Positions 48,663 through 58,146 are shown, counted from the first letter of the stretch. The stretch: DNA of 64,000 bases from Ruminococcus difficilis (GCF_016680995.1 NZ_JAEQMG010000163.1:138383-202382), one strand, 5' to 3'. The notes: a model not told the origin generated them from the letters alone. Made by a program: numbers and translations.

Positions 48663-49985
48663 ATGAGGCTACAGCGAATCCTTGCCGCCGTCATCGTCAC
48701 GGCGCTGCTCTTATCCGGCTGTGCCTCTCTGGGTTTCGGCAAATCCGAGATCCTCACACCTCCCAAAGCCTCGGGTATCCGCGCCGAAGTACAAAAGCTG
48801 ATCGAGACCGACGCCGGCGGCGCCTACTCGCTGATCTACCCCACCGACGGCGCCAACAAAAGCGGTTTGTTCCTGCATGACGTCAACAACGACGGCATCG
48901 AAGAAGCCGTTGCGCTGTATGCCACCGCCGACAACACCCCTCGCGTTCTGATCGCGCAGCAGCATGACGACGCCTTCCGACTCTTAGGAAGCGCCGACAT
49001 TTATTCCACCGACGTATCTGAGCTGAGCTTCATCGACTTTGACGGCAACGGCAGAGAGGAACTCCTGTTGGGATTCTCGATCGGCACCCGCCATGCCGTG
49101 CTGCAAACCTTCCTGATCGCCGACGGCGTGACAACGTCCAATACGGAAGAAGGCTTCGTCGATTATGTCACGGGCGATTTTGATAAAGACTCGTCGACCG
49201 ACATTTTGCTGATGATGACGCCTGAGAGCGCCTCCACTGCCAAGGCGAGGCTGCTGAGCTTTTCCGAAAAGGGCTTCAGCGAAAAATCCTCCTGCGAGAT
49301 CGATCCCGCTGTCATCTCCTACACCGGACTGCGCTTCGACAAGCTCAGCGGCGATCTTTACGGTGCGGCGGCAGACGGAAAGCTCGGCGAGGGCGAGTAT
49401 ACGACCCAGCTCATCTACTATGATTCCGCCGCAAAGCTCCTGGTCAATCCGCTGTACATGAACAGTAACTATAAACGAACCACCCGCACCTCCGCCGTCA
49501 CCTGTATGGACATCGACGGCGACGGAGCGATCAATATCCCGCTGAGCTCTTTGATGGATCACACCAAGGACGAGGACACAAGCACCGTGTGCAACGTCGC
49601 GCGGTGGAACGACTATGACCCCGAACAGATGGGGCTGTCCTTCAAGAAAGACGCCGTCCTGTGTGAGAAGCTGAATTTCATGCTGTTGTTCGGTACCGAT
49701 AAGCTCAAGACGGTCACCGCCCGCTACTCCGCGGACAACGCCGTGACCCTGTACAACATCAGCTATAAAAACAGCGAGCCTGTATTGGGCAAGGAACAGC
49801 TGACCGTCTACCGCTACGATAAAGCAAGCTACGACAGCAGTCTGACGGCACAGGCACAGCTTTATGAAACAGCGGAATACACCTATACCTATATCCTCAG
49901 CGAGGATTCCGGTTTTTCTCACGATGATATCAAGGACAGCTTCATGCTGCTCTCCGGTGATGAAAAAGCATCTTCAAAAAAGTAA
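48663..49985 (+). CDS. Lipoprotein with FG-GAP/EF-hand-like repeats
   Basis: 440 residues, lipobox LLSGC at about 16-20 after a short signal. Four scattered acidic loops (DVNNDGIEEA, DFDGNGREEL, DFDKDSSTDIL, DIDGDGAI) have the calcium-binding D-x-D/N-x-D-G look of VCBS/FG-GAP repeats, suggesting a beta-propeller-like outer-membrane-face protein. No enzyme motif. A terminator separates it from the two-component system downstream, though they are near neighbours. AAGGAGG precedes the ATG. Confidence 0.82.
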   Translation: MRLQRILAAVIVTALLLSGCASLGFGKSEILTPPKASGIRAEVQKLIETDAGGAYSLIYPTDGANKSGLFLHDVNNDGIEEAVALYATADNTPRVLIAQQHDDAFRLLGSADIYSTDVSELSFIDFDGNGREELLLGFSIGTRHAVLQTFLIADGVTTSNTEEGFVDYVTGDFDKDSSTDILLMMTPESASTAKARLLSFSEKGFSEKSSCEIDPAVISYTGLRFDKLSGDLYGAAADGKLGEGEYTTQLIYYDSAAKLLVNPLYMNSNYKRTTRTSAVTCMDIDGDGAINIPLSSLMDHTKDEDTSTVCNVARWNDYDPEQMGLSFKKDAVLCEKLNFMLLFGTDKLKTVTARYSADNAVTLYNISYKNSEPVLGKEQLTVYRYDKASYDSSLTAQAQLYETAEYTYTYILSEDSGFSHDDIKDSFMLLSGDEKASSKK

Positions 49986-49990
49986 ATCAT

Positions 49991-50030
49991 CAGACAGGCG
50001 CGTGATCCCTGCGTCACCTGTCTGTTCATT
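49991..50030 (+). terminator. Terminator of the FG-GAP-like lipoprotein gene
   Basis: CAGACAGG and CCTGTCTG stem with inner GTGA/TCAC pairing, then a T-rich tail. Confidence 0.8.
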
Positions 50031-50069
50031 TTCAATCCTGTAATATACATCCTGAACGGAGGTTAAATT

Positions 50070-50774
50070 ATGAAAAAGATTCTGGTATGCGAGGACGAAG
50101 CCGCGATCCGCGACTTTGTGGTAATCAATCTCAGAAGAGCCGGCTATGACGTAGTCGAAGCGGACTGCGGCGAGATGGCGCTCGAGAAGTACGAGGAACA
50201 GGGCGGCGACTTTGACGTAGCCATCCTCGATATCATGATGCCCGGTATCGACGGTCTGCAGGTCTGTAAGGAACTGCGCAACAAGAACTCCGGTATCGGT
50301 ATCATCATGCTGTCGGCACGTACACAGGAGATGGACAAGGTCACCGGTCTCATGCTGGGCGCCGACGACTATATCACCAAGCCCTTCTCCCCCTCTGAGC
50401 TGACCGCGCGCGTCGACTCACTGTATCGCAGAGTATCTCTCTCCGAGCAGCGCAGTGAGAACAACTTCAAGGAGGAGCTGCAGAGCGGCATCTTTACCCT
50501 GAACCTGAGAAACCGCGCGCTGATGAAGAACGGCAAGATGATCGAGCTGACTCAGGTCGAGTTCCAGATCATGGAATACTTCTTCTCTAATCCCGGCGTT
50601 GCGCTCGACCGTACCGATATCCTCAACCATGTATGGGGCGAGGCGTATGTCGGCGAGGAAAAGATCGTCGACGTTAACATCCGCCGTCTGCGCATGAAGG
50701 TCGAGGACGAACCCAGCAACCCCAAGTACATCGTTACCGTATGGGGTCTGGGCTATAAGTGGGACACGGTGTAA
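50070..50774 (+). CDS. OmpR/PhoB-family response regulator
   Basis: 234 residues. Receiver domain 1-120 with phosphorylation site Asp54 (FDVAILDIMMPG) and the conserved Lys in YITKPF. C-terminal winged helix (about 135-232) with ELTQVEFQIMEYFFSNPG, VWGEAYVGEEKIVDVNIRRLRMKVE and YIVTVWGLGYKW. CGGAGG precedes the ATG. The likely partner kinase begins 295 nt downstream; the gap is filled by repeats. Targets unknown; overall look is ResD/PhoP/WalR-like. Confidence 0.96.
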   Translation: MKKILVCEDEAAIRDFVVINLRRAGYDVVEADCGEMALEKYEEQGGDFDVAILDIMMPGIDGLQVCKELRNKNSGIGIIMLSARTQEMDKVTGLMLGADDYITKPFSPSELTARVDSLYRRVSLSEQRSENNFKEELQSGIFTLNLRNRALMKNGKMIELTQVEFQIMEYFFSNPGVALDRTDILNHVWGEAYVGEEKIVDVNIRRLRMKVEDEPSNPKYIVTVWGLGYKWDTV

Positions 50775-50784
50775 ACCGCGAGCG

Positions 50785-50938
50785 GTTTACAATGAATACT
50801 GAAGATTGAAGACTTAAGAATGAAGAATATAGGGAGGGCTGCGCCCTCACCCGGTTAAAATTGATCGAGCGAAGCGAGTAACCTTCATTATTCATTATTC
50901 ATTATTCATTATTCATTTTTCAGTTTTCAGTTTTAATA
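50785..50938. repeat. Heptad-armed palindromic element, family A copy 4
   Basis: Left arm of AATGAAT, ACTGAAG, ATTGAAG, ACTTAAG heptamers; core GGGAGGGC-tgc-GCCCTCACCC and GAGCGAAGCGAG; right arm of ATTATTC repeated four times, then ATTTTTC, AGTTTTC. Confidence 0.82.
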
Positions 50939-50952
50939 TCAAAATAATTGGG

Positions 50953-51055
50953 GTCCCCGAAAAGCCCCTGCTTTTTGGGGAGACGAGGAACCGTCACACG
51001 AGCACGATAGTAATTTCCTCTGCGAAATTGCTATCAGCGAGTACGACGAGTGACG
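50953..51055. repeat. Nested palindromic element before the histidine kinase
   Basis: GTCCCCGAAAAGC/GCTTTTTGGGGAGAC (50953-50984) followed by CGTCAC...GTGACG enclosing GATAGTAATTTC/GAAATTGCTATC (51006-51035). Its 3' end abuts the kinase ribosome binding site. Confidence 0.78.
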
Positions 51056-51069
51056 AGGAGGTGACAGCG

Positions 51070-52545
51070 ATGTTCAAAGGTATCAGTAAGCGATGGTTGA
51101 TCAATACCTTCGGTGTTGTATCGGCGATCGTTGTTCTGCTGATCATCTTCATATCCGTCGCTGTTCACTCGCTGTGTTATTCTACGGTAGAAAACGAGCT
51201 GCTCAACCAGACAAAAAAGCTCAACGACATATTCCCGAACGGTATCTCGGAGAGCGCCGAGACCTTTGAGTCCCGCGCGTCCGCCTATGCCACGGATTTT
51301 TCGGATAAGGACGAGATGGAGGTACAGATCCTCAACGCCTCGGGGCGTGTGATCACGACCTCCGCCGGATTCGGCGCTGAGACGGAGAATATCCCCGACT
51401 ATGTACAGGCGCAATCATCCGAGAACGGCTTCGGACGATACAAGGGGCGCAGTGATTCGGGCGAAAAGATCATGGCGGTCACCACGATCATCAAAAGCCC
51501 GCAGGGTACGGAGCTGGGCGCGGTGCGCTATGTCACCTCACTGCGCAAAGCCGACGCCAAGGTGCTGATCTACACGATCATCGCGATCATCGTCGGACTG
51601 ATGATCATCGCGGTCGTCGCGTTGTCGGGCTACTACTTTATCCGTTCGATCGTCCGACCCGTCCGCGAGATGACCGAGACCTCACGACAGATCGCGCAAG
51701 GTGATTTCACCGCCAAGGTCGATAAAATGTATGACGACGAGATCGGTGAGCTCAGCGACAGCATCAATGAAATGGCAAAGGAGCTCGACGCGAACGAAAA
51801 GCTCAAAAACGACTTTATCTCGCGGGTATCTCACGAACTGCGCACTCCGCTGACCGCCATCAAGGGCTGGGCGGAGACCATGCAGTACGGCGTGCCCGAC
51901 CGCGTCACACTGGAAAAGGGCATGAGCGTCATCGTCAAAGAAAGCTCGCGCCTGACCTCTCTGGTCGAAGAGCTGCTCGACTTCTCCAAGCTCCAGAGCG
52001 GTCGACTGACCATGCAGATGGAGCGCATGGATATCCTCGCCGAGATCGACGAGGCGGTCTATATGCTCAAGGAACGCGCCCTGTCGGAGGGCAAGCATCT
52101 CTTATATGACGACCCCGAAGAGATGCCCATCATCTACGGTGATAAGAACCGACTCAAGCAGGTATTCCTCAACGTCATCGACAACGCGCTCAAGTATACG
52201 CCCGAGGGCGGCATGATCGGCGTACAGGTCTATCAGGATTATAAAGAACACACCATCAAGGTCGTGGTCGCCGACAACGGCTGCGGCATCAAGGCAGAGG
52301 ATCTGCCCAAGGTCAAGGATAAATTCTATAAAGCGAATCAAAAGATCAACGGCTCCGGCATCGGATTGGCGGTAGCCGACGAGATCATCAAAATGCACAA
52401 GGGCTCGCTCGATATCGAGAGCTCGCCCGAGGTCGGTACCACCGTCACCATCACCATCCCGATCTATAACGAAGCCGCGGCGCTGGATGACGATACCCAG
52501 CCCTTAGGCGGAATGAATCCGCCTGTTCAGCCGCCTACCCCGTAG
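51070..52545 (+). CDS. Sensor histidine kinase
   Basis: 491 residues from the ATG at 51070 with GAGGAGGTGA upstream. Transmembrane helices at about 14-36 and 165-190 enclose an extracytoplasmic sensor of about 130 residues. HAMP (about 190-245), HisKA with His255 in SHELRTPLTAIKGW, then HATPase with NVIDNALKYTPEGG (N box), DNGCGIKAEDLPKVKDKFYK (G1/F region) and GSGIGLAVADEIIKMHKG (G2). Pro-rich tail (PPVQPPTP). It is the probable kinase of the upstream response regulator; signal unknown. Unusually for such pairs, a 295-nt repeat-filled gap lies between them. Confidence 0.95.
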   Translation: MFKGISKRWLINTFGVVSAIVVLLIIFISVAVHSLCYSTVENELLNQTKKLNDIFPNGISESAETFESRASAYATDFSDKDEMEVQILNASGRVITTSAGFGAETENIPDYVQAQSSENGFGRYKGRSDSGEKIMAVTTIIKSPQGTELGAVRYVTSLRKADAKVLIYTIIAIIVGLMIIAVVALSGYYFIRSIVRPVREMTETSRQIAQGDFTAKVDKMYDDEIGELSDSINEMAKELDANEKLKNDFISRVSHELRTPLTAIKGWAETMQYGVPDRVTLEKGMSVIVKESSRLTSLVEELLDFSKLQSGRLTMQMERMDILAEIDEAVYMLKERALSEGKHLLYDDPEEMPIIYGDKNRLKQVFLNVIDNALKYTPEGGMIGVQVYQDYKEHTIKVVVADNGCGIKAEDLPKVKDKFYKANQKINGSGIGLAVADEIIKMHKGSLDIESSPEVGTTVTITIPIYNEAAALDDDTQPLGGMNPPVQPPTP

Positions 52546-52555
52546 GAGGATCGAT

Positions 52556-52768
52556 ATGAACCCGATCAAAAGAACACTGATCGAATGTCTGATCGGCATC
52601 CCGATCGTATTCGGCTTAGCCGCCTTGTTTGACTTTCTCTACCAAACAGTGCTCCAACAAAACACCTATACGTTCAACCCCTCCACACCCCTGTTCTGCT
52701 TAGGCGTATGGATCATCATAGAGATCGTCACCCTTGTCATCCGCAAGAATAAAAAAGAGAAATCTTAG
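52556..52768 (+). CDS. Small two-helix membrane protein
   Basis: 70 residues, not recognised. Two hydrophobic helices (about 10-30 and 47-62) joined by a polar loop, and a basic C-terminus (RKNKKEKS). TAGGAGGA precedes the ATG, 10 nt after the kinase stop, so it is translated from the kinase operon and may be a small accessory of the kinase. No known family assigned. Confidence 0.7.
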   Translation: MNPIKRTLIECLIGIPIVFGLAALFDFLYQTVLQQNTYTFNPSTPLFCLGVWIIIEIVTLVIRKNKKEKS

Positions 52769-52807
52769 AATATATCAAGATGAAAAAACCAATGGATCTT
52801 GGACGAT

Positions 52808-52868
52808 GATACTCATTCCGGGTGCGGGTTTCCCGCCATAAACCCTTCATCGTTCACCATTCACCAAA
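52808..52868. repeat. Partial heptad-armed element, family A copy 6
   Basis: GGGTGCGGG-ttt-CCCGCC core and TTCATCG, TTCACCA, TTCACCA units. Confidence 0.5.
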
Positions 52869-52882
52869 TAAAGAAGGTATTT

Positions 52883-53884
52883 ATGAAAAAACAGGACAAA
52901 AAACAACAAAAGCGCATCACCTCCATCGGCGGCTCCGCCCTGATCGAGGGTATCATGATGCGCGGACCCAAGCGCACCACCGTCGCGTGCAGGGTCGATA
53001 AAGACACCATCTACACCGAGGACATCGAAGTCAAGCCGCTGTTCAAGGCGAAGTTCTGGAAGCTCCCTCTGATCCGCGGACTCGCGGGCATGATCGACAG
53101 CATGCGCCTGAGCTACAAGGCGCTGGGACTGTCCGCCGACAAGGCGATGGAAGCGGGGCTGGTCGAGGAAGAAGAACCCTCCAAGTTTGAAAAATGGCTG
53201 GAAGATAAATTCGGCGACAAGCTGATGAACGTCGTCATGGTCATCGCGTCCATACTGGGTATCGCGCTGGCGATCGGCTTGTTCGTCGTACTGCCGTCGA
53301 TGCTGTTCACATGGCTGATCAAGCCGCTTCTCACCGATTGGAGCGAATCCTCTGTCAGGATCCTTCAATCCGCCTTTGAGGGCGTATTGAAGATCGCCCT
53401 TTTCCTCAGCTACCTGTCACTGGTATCCCTGATGAACGATATGAAGCGCGTGTTCCAGTATCACGGCGCTGAGCATAAAACCATCTTCTGTTATGAAAAT
53501 GACGAGGAACTGACCGTGGAGAACGTCCGCAAGCAGACCCGATTCCATCCCCGCTGCGGTACCTCGTTCTTAGTCGTCACCCTGCTCGTGAGTATCTTTG
53601 TCGGCTTGTTCATCCCGACCTTCCCGAATCTCCCGATCCTGCGTCCGGTTCTCAGACTGCTTCTCGTGCCGGTCATGGTCGGTCTGGGCTATGAGTTCAT
53701 CAAGCTCTGCGGCAAATACGACAACAAGCTCACCCGCATCCTCGCTACGCCCGGACTCTGGGCACAGCGCATCACCACCAGAGAACCCGCCGACGAGATG
53801 ATCGAATGTGCGATCGAAGCCATGACGGCGGTCATCCCGGACGACGGCTCCGATATCATCAATGACTGTTCCTGCGCTCAATAG
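52883..53884 (+). CDS. DUF1385 membrane protein
   Basis: 333 residues from the ATG at 52883 (AGAAGGT upstream; an in-frame start at 52799 lies in repeat DNA). Starts with a Lys-rich N-terminus, then GGSALIEGIMMRGPKRTTVACR (about 16-37), the DUF1385 signature, and about five helices; YHGAEHKTIFCYENDEELTVENVRKQTRFHPRCGTSFLV (sections about 192-232) is the conserved YHGAEHK and HPRCGTSF pair. Often encoded beside prmC, rho or ribosomal-protein genes; here it overlaps prmC by 23 nt. Function unknown, probably a metal-binding membrane protein. Confidence 0.88.
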   Translation: MKKQDKKQQKRITSIGGSALIEGIMMRGPKRTTVACRVDKDTIYTEDIEVKPLFKAKFWKLPLIRGLAGMIDSMRLSYKALGLSADKAMEAGLVEEEEPSKFEKWLEDKFGDKLMNVVMVIASILGIALAIGLFVVLPSMLFTWLIKPLLTDWSESSVRILQSAFEGVLKIALFLSYLSLVSLMNDMKRVFQYHGAEHKTIFCYENDEELTVENVRKQTRFHPRCGTSFLVVTLLVSIFVGLFIPTFPNLPILRPVLRLLLVPVMVGLGYEFIKLCGKYDNKLTRILATPGLWAQRITTREPADEMIECAIEAMTAVIPDDGSDIINDCSCAQ

Positions 53885-54713
53885 CGCCGTCAAAAGCCTG
53901 TTGACGCGCGCGGGCGTGGAGACTCCTGCCGGCGATACGCTGGAGATCCTCTGCGCCGTTTTGCACTGCTCGCGCACGGAGCTGATATTGCGAAACGATG
54001 ACCTCCCCGAAGAAATGACGAAAAAAGCCCTTGCGATGGCGCGCCGCCGTATCAGCGGCGAACCCATCCAGTATATCCTCGGCTCATGGAGCTTTATGGG
54101 GCGCGACTACAGGGTCGGCGAAGGTGTGCTGATCCCCCGCGACGATACCGAGGTGGTGGTGACGGAGGCTTTGCGCTTATCCGAAAACACCCCCGATCCC
54201 GTGATCGTCGATCTGTGCGCCGGCTCGGGCATCATCGCGGTCACACTGGCAAAGGAACTGCCGAACGCCACCGTGTATGCGGTCGAGAAAAGCGACGCCG
54301 CGTTTTCCTATCTGACGGAGAACATCGCGCTCAATCAGGCGAATATCCGCGCGATCCATGCCGATCTGCGGGACTGCTTCAACGATTTCGCGGACGGCAC
54401 GCTGGATATGATCGTATCCAACCCGCCCTACATCCGCTCGGATGAGATCGCCGACCTGCAAAAGGAAGTGCAGTACGAGCCGCGTCTTGCGCTGGACGGC
54501 GGTGAGGACGGATACGATTTCTACAAAATGATCCTTTCCCTGTGGACGCCGAAGCTCAAAAACGGCGGCTCGATCGCCTTTGAGATCGGCGAAGGTCAAT
54601 TTGACGCCATCGCCGATATGCTACGCACCGCAGGTTATACCGATATCAACGGCACCCCCGATATCCAAGGCATCACCCGTGCCGTGACAGCTGAGAAGAA
54701 CCGTCTTTTGTAG
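53862..54713 (+). CDS. prmC: Release-factor glutamine methyltransferase PrmC
   Basis: 283 residues. N-terminal helical domain (about 1-75), then IQYILGSWSFMGRDYRVGEGVLIPRDDTEVVV (segments about 68-100), the SAM motif VDLCAGSGIIAVTLAKELP (about 115-133) and the catalytic NPPYI (about 186-190), the hallmark of PrmC/HemK. It methylates Gln in the GGQ loop of RF1 and RF2. It overlaps the DUF1385 gene by 23 nt. A family D hairpin and a terminator follow. Confidence 0.95.
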   Translation: MTVPALNSAVKSLLTRAGVETPAGDTLEILCAVLHCSRTELILRNDDLPEEMTKKALAMARRRISGEPIQYILGSWSFMGRDYRVGEGVLIPRDDTEVVVTEALRLSENTPDPVIVDLCAGSGIIAVTLAKELPNATVYAVEKSDAAFSYLTENIALNQANIRAIHADLRDCFNDFADGTLDMIVSNPPYIRSDEIADLQKEVQYEPRLALDGGEDGYDFYKMILSLWTPKLKNGGSIAFEIGEGQFDAIADMLRTAGYTDINGTPDIQGITRAVTAEKNRLL

Positions 54714-54740
54714 GGGAGGGGCTTGCTCCTCCCGCGGTAG
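54709..54740. repeat. Family D hairpin after prmC
   Basis: TGTAGGGGAGG-ggcttg-CTCCTCCCGC; the TGTAGG includes the prmC stop codon region. Confidence 0.6.
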
Positions 54741-54768
54741 AAACGCAGCCATCTTATCTGCGTTTTCC
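54740..54768 (+). terminator. Terminator of the DUF1385-prmC operon
   Basis: GAAACGCAG and CTGCGTTTTC with a 9-nt loop and short T-run. Confidence 0.6.
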
Positions 54769-54853
54769 GCATAACGGTAACGGAAGAAACAAATCGTTCC
54801 CCTTGCCACATTATGAAAAGATAACCAAAATTAGAAAATCCGTTCGAAAAAAC

Positions 54854-54882
54854 TTGCTTCTTTCAAACATATATGCTATAAT
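54854..54882 (+). promoter_or_regulatory. Sigma-A promoter of recA
   Basis: TTGCTT (54854-54859), 17-nt spacer, TATAAT (54877-54882). I see no clear Gram-positive LexA box around it. Confidence 0.78.
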
Positions 54883-54898
54883 ATGATCAATGAATCAT

Positions 54899-54941
54899 CG
54901 GTTGAGATTGCCACACCGCCATGCGGCGGTTCGCAATGACC
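54899..54941. repeat. Palindromic element, family B copy 6
   Basis: GGTTGAGATTGCCACA, CCGCC-at-GCGGCGG, TTCGCAATGACC, in the 5' leader of recA. Confidence 0.8.
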
Positions 54942-54975
54942 GGTTGTATCACAGAAACCAAAGGAGAAAATGATT

Positions 54976-56094
54976 ATGGCTCTTGATAAAAACAAAGCAC
55001 TGGAAACAGCGTTATCACAGATCGAAAAGCAGTTCGGTAAAGGCGCCGTCATGAAGCTCGGCCAGAACACCCATATGAACGTCGAACATATTTCGACCGG
55101 TTCGCTGAGCCTCGATATCGCGCTGGGGATCGGCGGTCTGCCCCGCGGCAGGATCGTCGAGATCTACGGACCGGAAAGCTCCGGTAAAACCACCCTCTCC
55201 CTGCACTGCATCGCCGAAGGTCAGAAGAACGGCGGCAACGTCGCCTTCATCGACGTAGAGCACGCGCTTGATCCCGTCTATGCTTCCGCGCTGGGCGTCG
55301 ACGTCGACAGCCTTTTGGTATCACAGCCCGATACCGGTGAAGACGCGCTCGAGATCGCCGAAGCGCTGATCCGTTCCGGCGCGATCGACGTCATCGTCAT
55401 CGACTCCGTCGCGGCGCTTGTTCCCAAGGCTGAGATCGAGGGCGAGATGGGCGACAGCCATGTCGGTCTGCACGCGCGCCTGATGTCACAGGCACTGCGC
55501 AAGCTCGCCGGCGCGATCAACAAGTCCAACTGCGTCGCCATCTTCATCAACCAGCTGCGTGAGAAGGTCGGCGTCGTCTACGGCAACCCCGAGGTCACCA
55601 CCGGCGGCCGCGCGCTGAAGTTCTACTCCTCTGTCCGTATCGACATCCGCCGCATCGAGACCCTTAAGTCCAACGGTGAAATGGTCGGTTCGCGCACCAG
55701 AGCGAAGGTTGTGAAAAATAAGATCGCTCCCCCCTTCAAGGAGGCGGAGTTCGATATCATGTACGGCGAGGGCATCAGCCGCGTAGGCGAGCTGATCGAT
55801 CTTGCCGTCAAGGCGGACGTTATGCAAAAGAGCGGCGCATGGTTCTACTACGGCGAGACCCGTCTGGGTCAGGGCCGTGACAACGTTAAGGAGCTGCTCA
55901 AAAATGACGACGCGCTGCGCGAGAAGATCGAAAAGAATCTGTGGGATAACGTCGACAAGCTGACCGCCCGCCCCAAGAAGACCGCCAAAGCAGCGGCAAA
56001 AGCGGCTCCCGCTCCTGCACCCGCACCCGCTCCCGCAGACGCGGCGGATAAAAAGAAAAAGAACGCTAAGATCGACATTCTTGTCGAAGACTGA
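54976..56094 (+). CDS. recA: Recombinase RecA
   Basis: 372 residues from the ATG at 54976; GGAG lies 9 nt upstream, better spaced than from the ATG at 54970, and [13 protein letters not shown] is the family start. Walker [10 protein letters not shown] (about 65-73), LIIIDSVAAL-type Walker B ([18 protein letters not shown]), [52 protein letters not shown] in order; C-terminal Lys/Ala/Pro-rich tail. Central enzyme of homologous recombination and SOS signalling. The stop overlaps the recX start by 1 nt. Confidence 0.98.
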   Translation: MALDKNKALETALSQIEKQFGKGAVMKLGQNTHMNVEHISTGSLSLDIALGIGGLPRGRIVEIYGPESSGKTTLSLHCIAEGQKNGGNVAFIDVEHALDPVYASALGVDVDSLLVSQPDTGEDALEIAEALIRSGAIDVIVIDSVAALVPKAEIEGEMGDSHVGLHARLMSQALRKLAGAINKSNCVAIFINQLREKVGVVYGNPEVTTGGRALKFYSSVRIDIRRIETLKSNGEMVGSRTRAKVVKNKIAPPFKEAEFDIMYGEGISRVGELIDLAVKADVMQKSGAWFYYGETRLGQGRDNVKELLKNDDALREKIEKNLWDNVDKLTARPKKTAKAAAKAAPAPAPAPAPADAADKKKKNAKIDILVED

Positions 56095-56708
56095 TGCAGA
56101 TCACCGCGATTGAGCCCCGCCGAAAGGGGCTCTCCGCTCTCTATATCGACGGCGAGTTCGCGATGAAGCTCGACACCGAGGTGATCCTCGCCCATCGCTT
56201 TGACGTAGGGCGCGAGATCGACGATGAACAGCTCCACGCCTGTGTCCTCGACTCGGACAGAAAGCGCTGTAAGGACAAAGCCTTGTGGCTGATCTCTTAC
56301 CGCGACCACTCGCGCCGCGAGCTGTTCGACAAGCTCAAAAAGGATTACGGCGAAGAAAGCTGTAAGGCGGCGCTCTGCCGCATGGAGGAGCTCGGGCTCA
56401 TCGACGACGGACGCTATGCCCGCCGTTATGCCGCCGATCTGTTCAATATCAAGCACCTGTCCGAACGCGGCGTCCGCCAAAAGCTCTATGAAAAAGGCAT
56501 TGACCGCGACCTGATCGACGAGGTGCTCGACGAATTCACTGTTGACGAGGATGAACAGATCCGGGCGATCATCGAGAAAAAATACGCGCGCTCCCTGACA
56601 GATGACAAGGGGCGCCGTCGCTGCGCTAACGCGCTTGCGCGGATGGGCTTTTCTTACAGCAGCATCCGCAGCGTGATGCGCGAATATACTGAGATCGAGG
56701 ATGAATAG
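56094..56708 (+). CDS. recX: RecX regulatory protein
   Basis: 204 residues. RecX repeats: WLISYRDHSRRELFDKLKKDYGEE (about 62-85), LGLIDDGRYARRYAADL (about 95-111) and a third tandem helix set (YARSLTDDKGRRRCANALARMGFSYSSIRSVM, about 163-194). RecX binds and restrains RecA filaments. Starts at the final A of the recA stop (TGATG), the usual recA-recX coupling. Confidence 0.93.
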   Translation: MQITAIEPRRKGLSALYIDGEFAMKLDTEVILAHRFDVGREIDDEQLHACVLDSDRKRCKDKALWLISYRDHSRRELFDKLKKDYGEESCKAALCRMEELGLIDDGRYARRYAADLFNIKHLSERGVRQKLYEKGIDRDLIDEVLDEFTVDEDEQIRAIIEKKYARSLTDDKGRRRCANALARMGFSYSSIRSVMREYTEIEDE

Positions 56709-56786
56709 CTCCGACAGGATCGGGGTGAGGCCGCGCCTTTCTCCCACCCGTCTGTATTCGTTACTAACCAACAAAGGATTGAAAAT

Positions 56787-58118
56787 ATGCCAAGCGTAGG
56801 AATCGTTTCCCTCGGCTGCGCGAAAAACCGCGTCGACGCCGAAATGATGATGTACCAACTGAATCAGGCGGGTTTTCAGCTCAAGGAAGACCCCGCCATG
56901 GCTGACGCCGTGATCGTCAACACCTGCGGCTTCATCGAATCCGCCAAGCAGGAAAGCATCGATGAGATCCTCGAGCTTGCCCTGCTGAAAAAGGAAGGCA
57001 AGATCAAGGCGATCATCGTCACAGGCTGTCTTGCCGAGCGCTATAACAGCGATATCATGAAGGAACTGACCGAGGTGGACGCCGTCATCGGCATCGGCAA
57101 AAACGCCGATATCGCCGCCGTGGTGAAACAGGCGCTTGACGGAAACAAGGTCGAGGACTTCCCCGATAAAATGCTCCTGCCCATGGAGGGCGGCCGTGTC
57201 CAAAGCACCGAACCCCACTGGGCGTACCTGAAGATCGCTGACGGCTGTGACAACTGCTGTACCTACTGCGCTATCCCGCTGATCCGCGGCTCCTTCCGTT
57301 CCCGCAAGATGGAAACGATCGTCGAAGAAGCCGAGCGGCTGGTGCGCAACGGCGTCAAGGAAATCAACGTCATCGCGCAGGACACCACGCGCTACGGCGA
57401 GGACAACTACGGCAAGCTGATGCTGCCCGAGCTGCTCCGCCGACTGTGTAAGATCGAAGATCTGCACTGGATCCGCGTGCTGTACTGCTATCCCGACCGC
57501 CTAACAGACGAGTTGCTCGACACGATCCGTGAAGAGGACAAGATCGTCAACTATATCGACCTGCCGCTCCAGCACTGCGACGGCAGAGTGCTGCGCGCGA
57601 TGAACCGCCGCGGCGACAAAGAGAGCCTGATAAAGCTCGTACAGCATATCCGCGAGAAGATCCCCGGTGTGATCCTGCGCACCACCCTGATCACCGGATT
57701 CCCCGGCGAGACGGACGAGGAATTTGAGGAGCTGAGCGATTTTGTCGCGCAGACGAGCTTTGAGCGCCTCGGATGCTTCGCGTACTCACAGGAGGAGGAT
57801 ACTCCCGCCGCCCTGCTGCCCGATCAGATCGACGAGGACGTCAAAAAACGCCGCGCCGAGATCATCACCGAGCAGGAAGCGCTGATCATGGACAAATGGT
57901 GTGAGAGTATGGTCGGCAAAGAGATCGAAGTGCTCACCGACGGCTTTGACCGCTATGCGGACTGTTTCTTCGGACGCTCCGCCTTTGACGCGCCCGAGGT
58001 CGACCCCTGCGTATTCTTCACCGTCACCGACCGCAAGCCGCGATCGGGCGAGATCATACGCGTCCGCATCACCGACCACATCGACTGTGATCTGGTCGGC
58101 GAAATGATCGAATCATAG
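56787..58118 (+). CDS. rimO: Ribosomal protein S12 methylthiotransferase RimO
   Basis: 443 residues. N-terminal MTTase domain: SLGCAKNRVDAEMM (Cys at 11), VNTCGFIESAKQES (Cys at about 47) and TGCLAERY (Cys at about 80) ligate the auxiliary cluster. Radical SAM motif CDNCCTYC (about 153-160, CxxxCxxC) then IPLIRGSFRSR; TRAM-like C-terminus (VLTDGFDRYADCFFGRS). It adds a methylthio group to Asp in ribosomal protein S12. AAAGGATTG precedes the ATG. A pgsA gene follows. Confidence 0.96.
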   Translation: MPSVGIVSLGCAKNRVDAEMMMYQLNQAGFQLKEDPAMADAVIVNTCGFIESAKQESIDEILELALLKKEGKIKAIIVTGCLAERYNSDIMKELTEVDAVIGIGKNADIAAVVKQALDGNKVEDFPDKMLLPMEGGRVQSTEPHWAYLKIADGCDNCCTYCAIPLIRGSFRSRKMETIVEEAERLVRNGVKEINVIAQDTTRYGEDNYGKLMLPELLRRLCKIEDLHWIRVLYCYPDRLTDELLDTIREEDKIVNYIDLPLQHCDGRVLRAMNRRGDKESLIKLVQHIREKIPGVILRTTLITGFPGETDEEFEELSDFVAQTSFERLGCFAYSQEEDTPAALLPDQIDEDVKKRRAEIITEQEALIMDKWCESMVGKEIEVLTDGFDRYADCFFGRSAFDAPEVDPCVFFTVTDRKPRSGEIIRVRITDHIDCDLVGEMIES

Positions 58119-58119
58119 G

Positions 58120-58146
58120 ATGAAGGGGGAAATGACTCCCCCTACT
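58120..58146. repeat. Family D-like hairpin between rimO and pgsA
   Basis: AGGGGG-aaatgac-TCCCCCT. Confidence 0.5.

Noticed and set aside
54842..54975. LexA/SOS box at the recA promoter
   Set aside because: GTTCGAAAAAACTTG resembles half of a Gram-positive SOS site, but the second half is missing; not enough to call.
55869..57467. A 532-codon open frame on the minus strand over recA, recX and rimO
   Set aside because: It is antisense to three secure genes with coupled starts; GC-rich codon use leaves the opposite strand open by chance.
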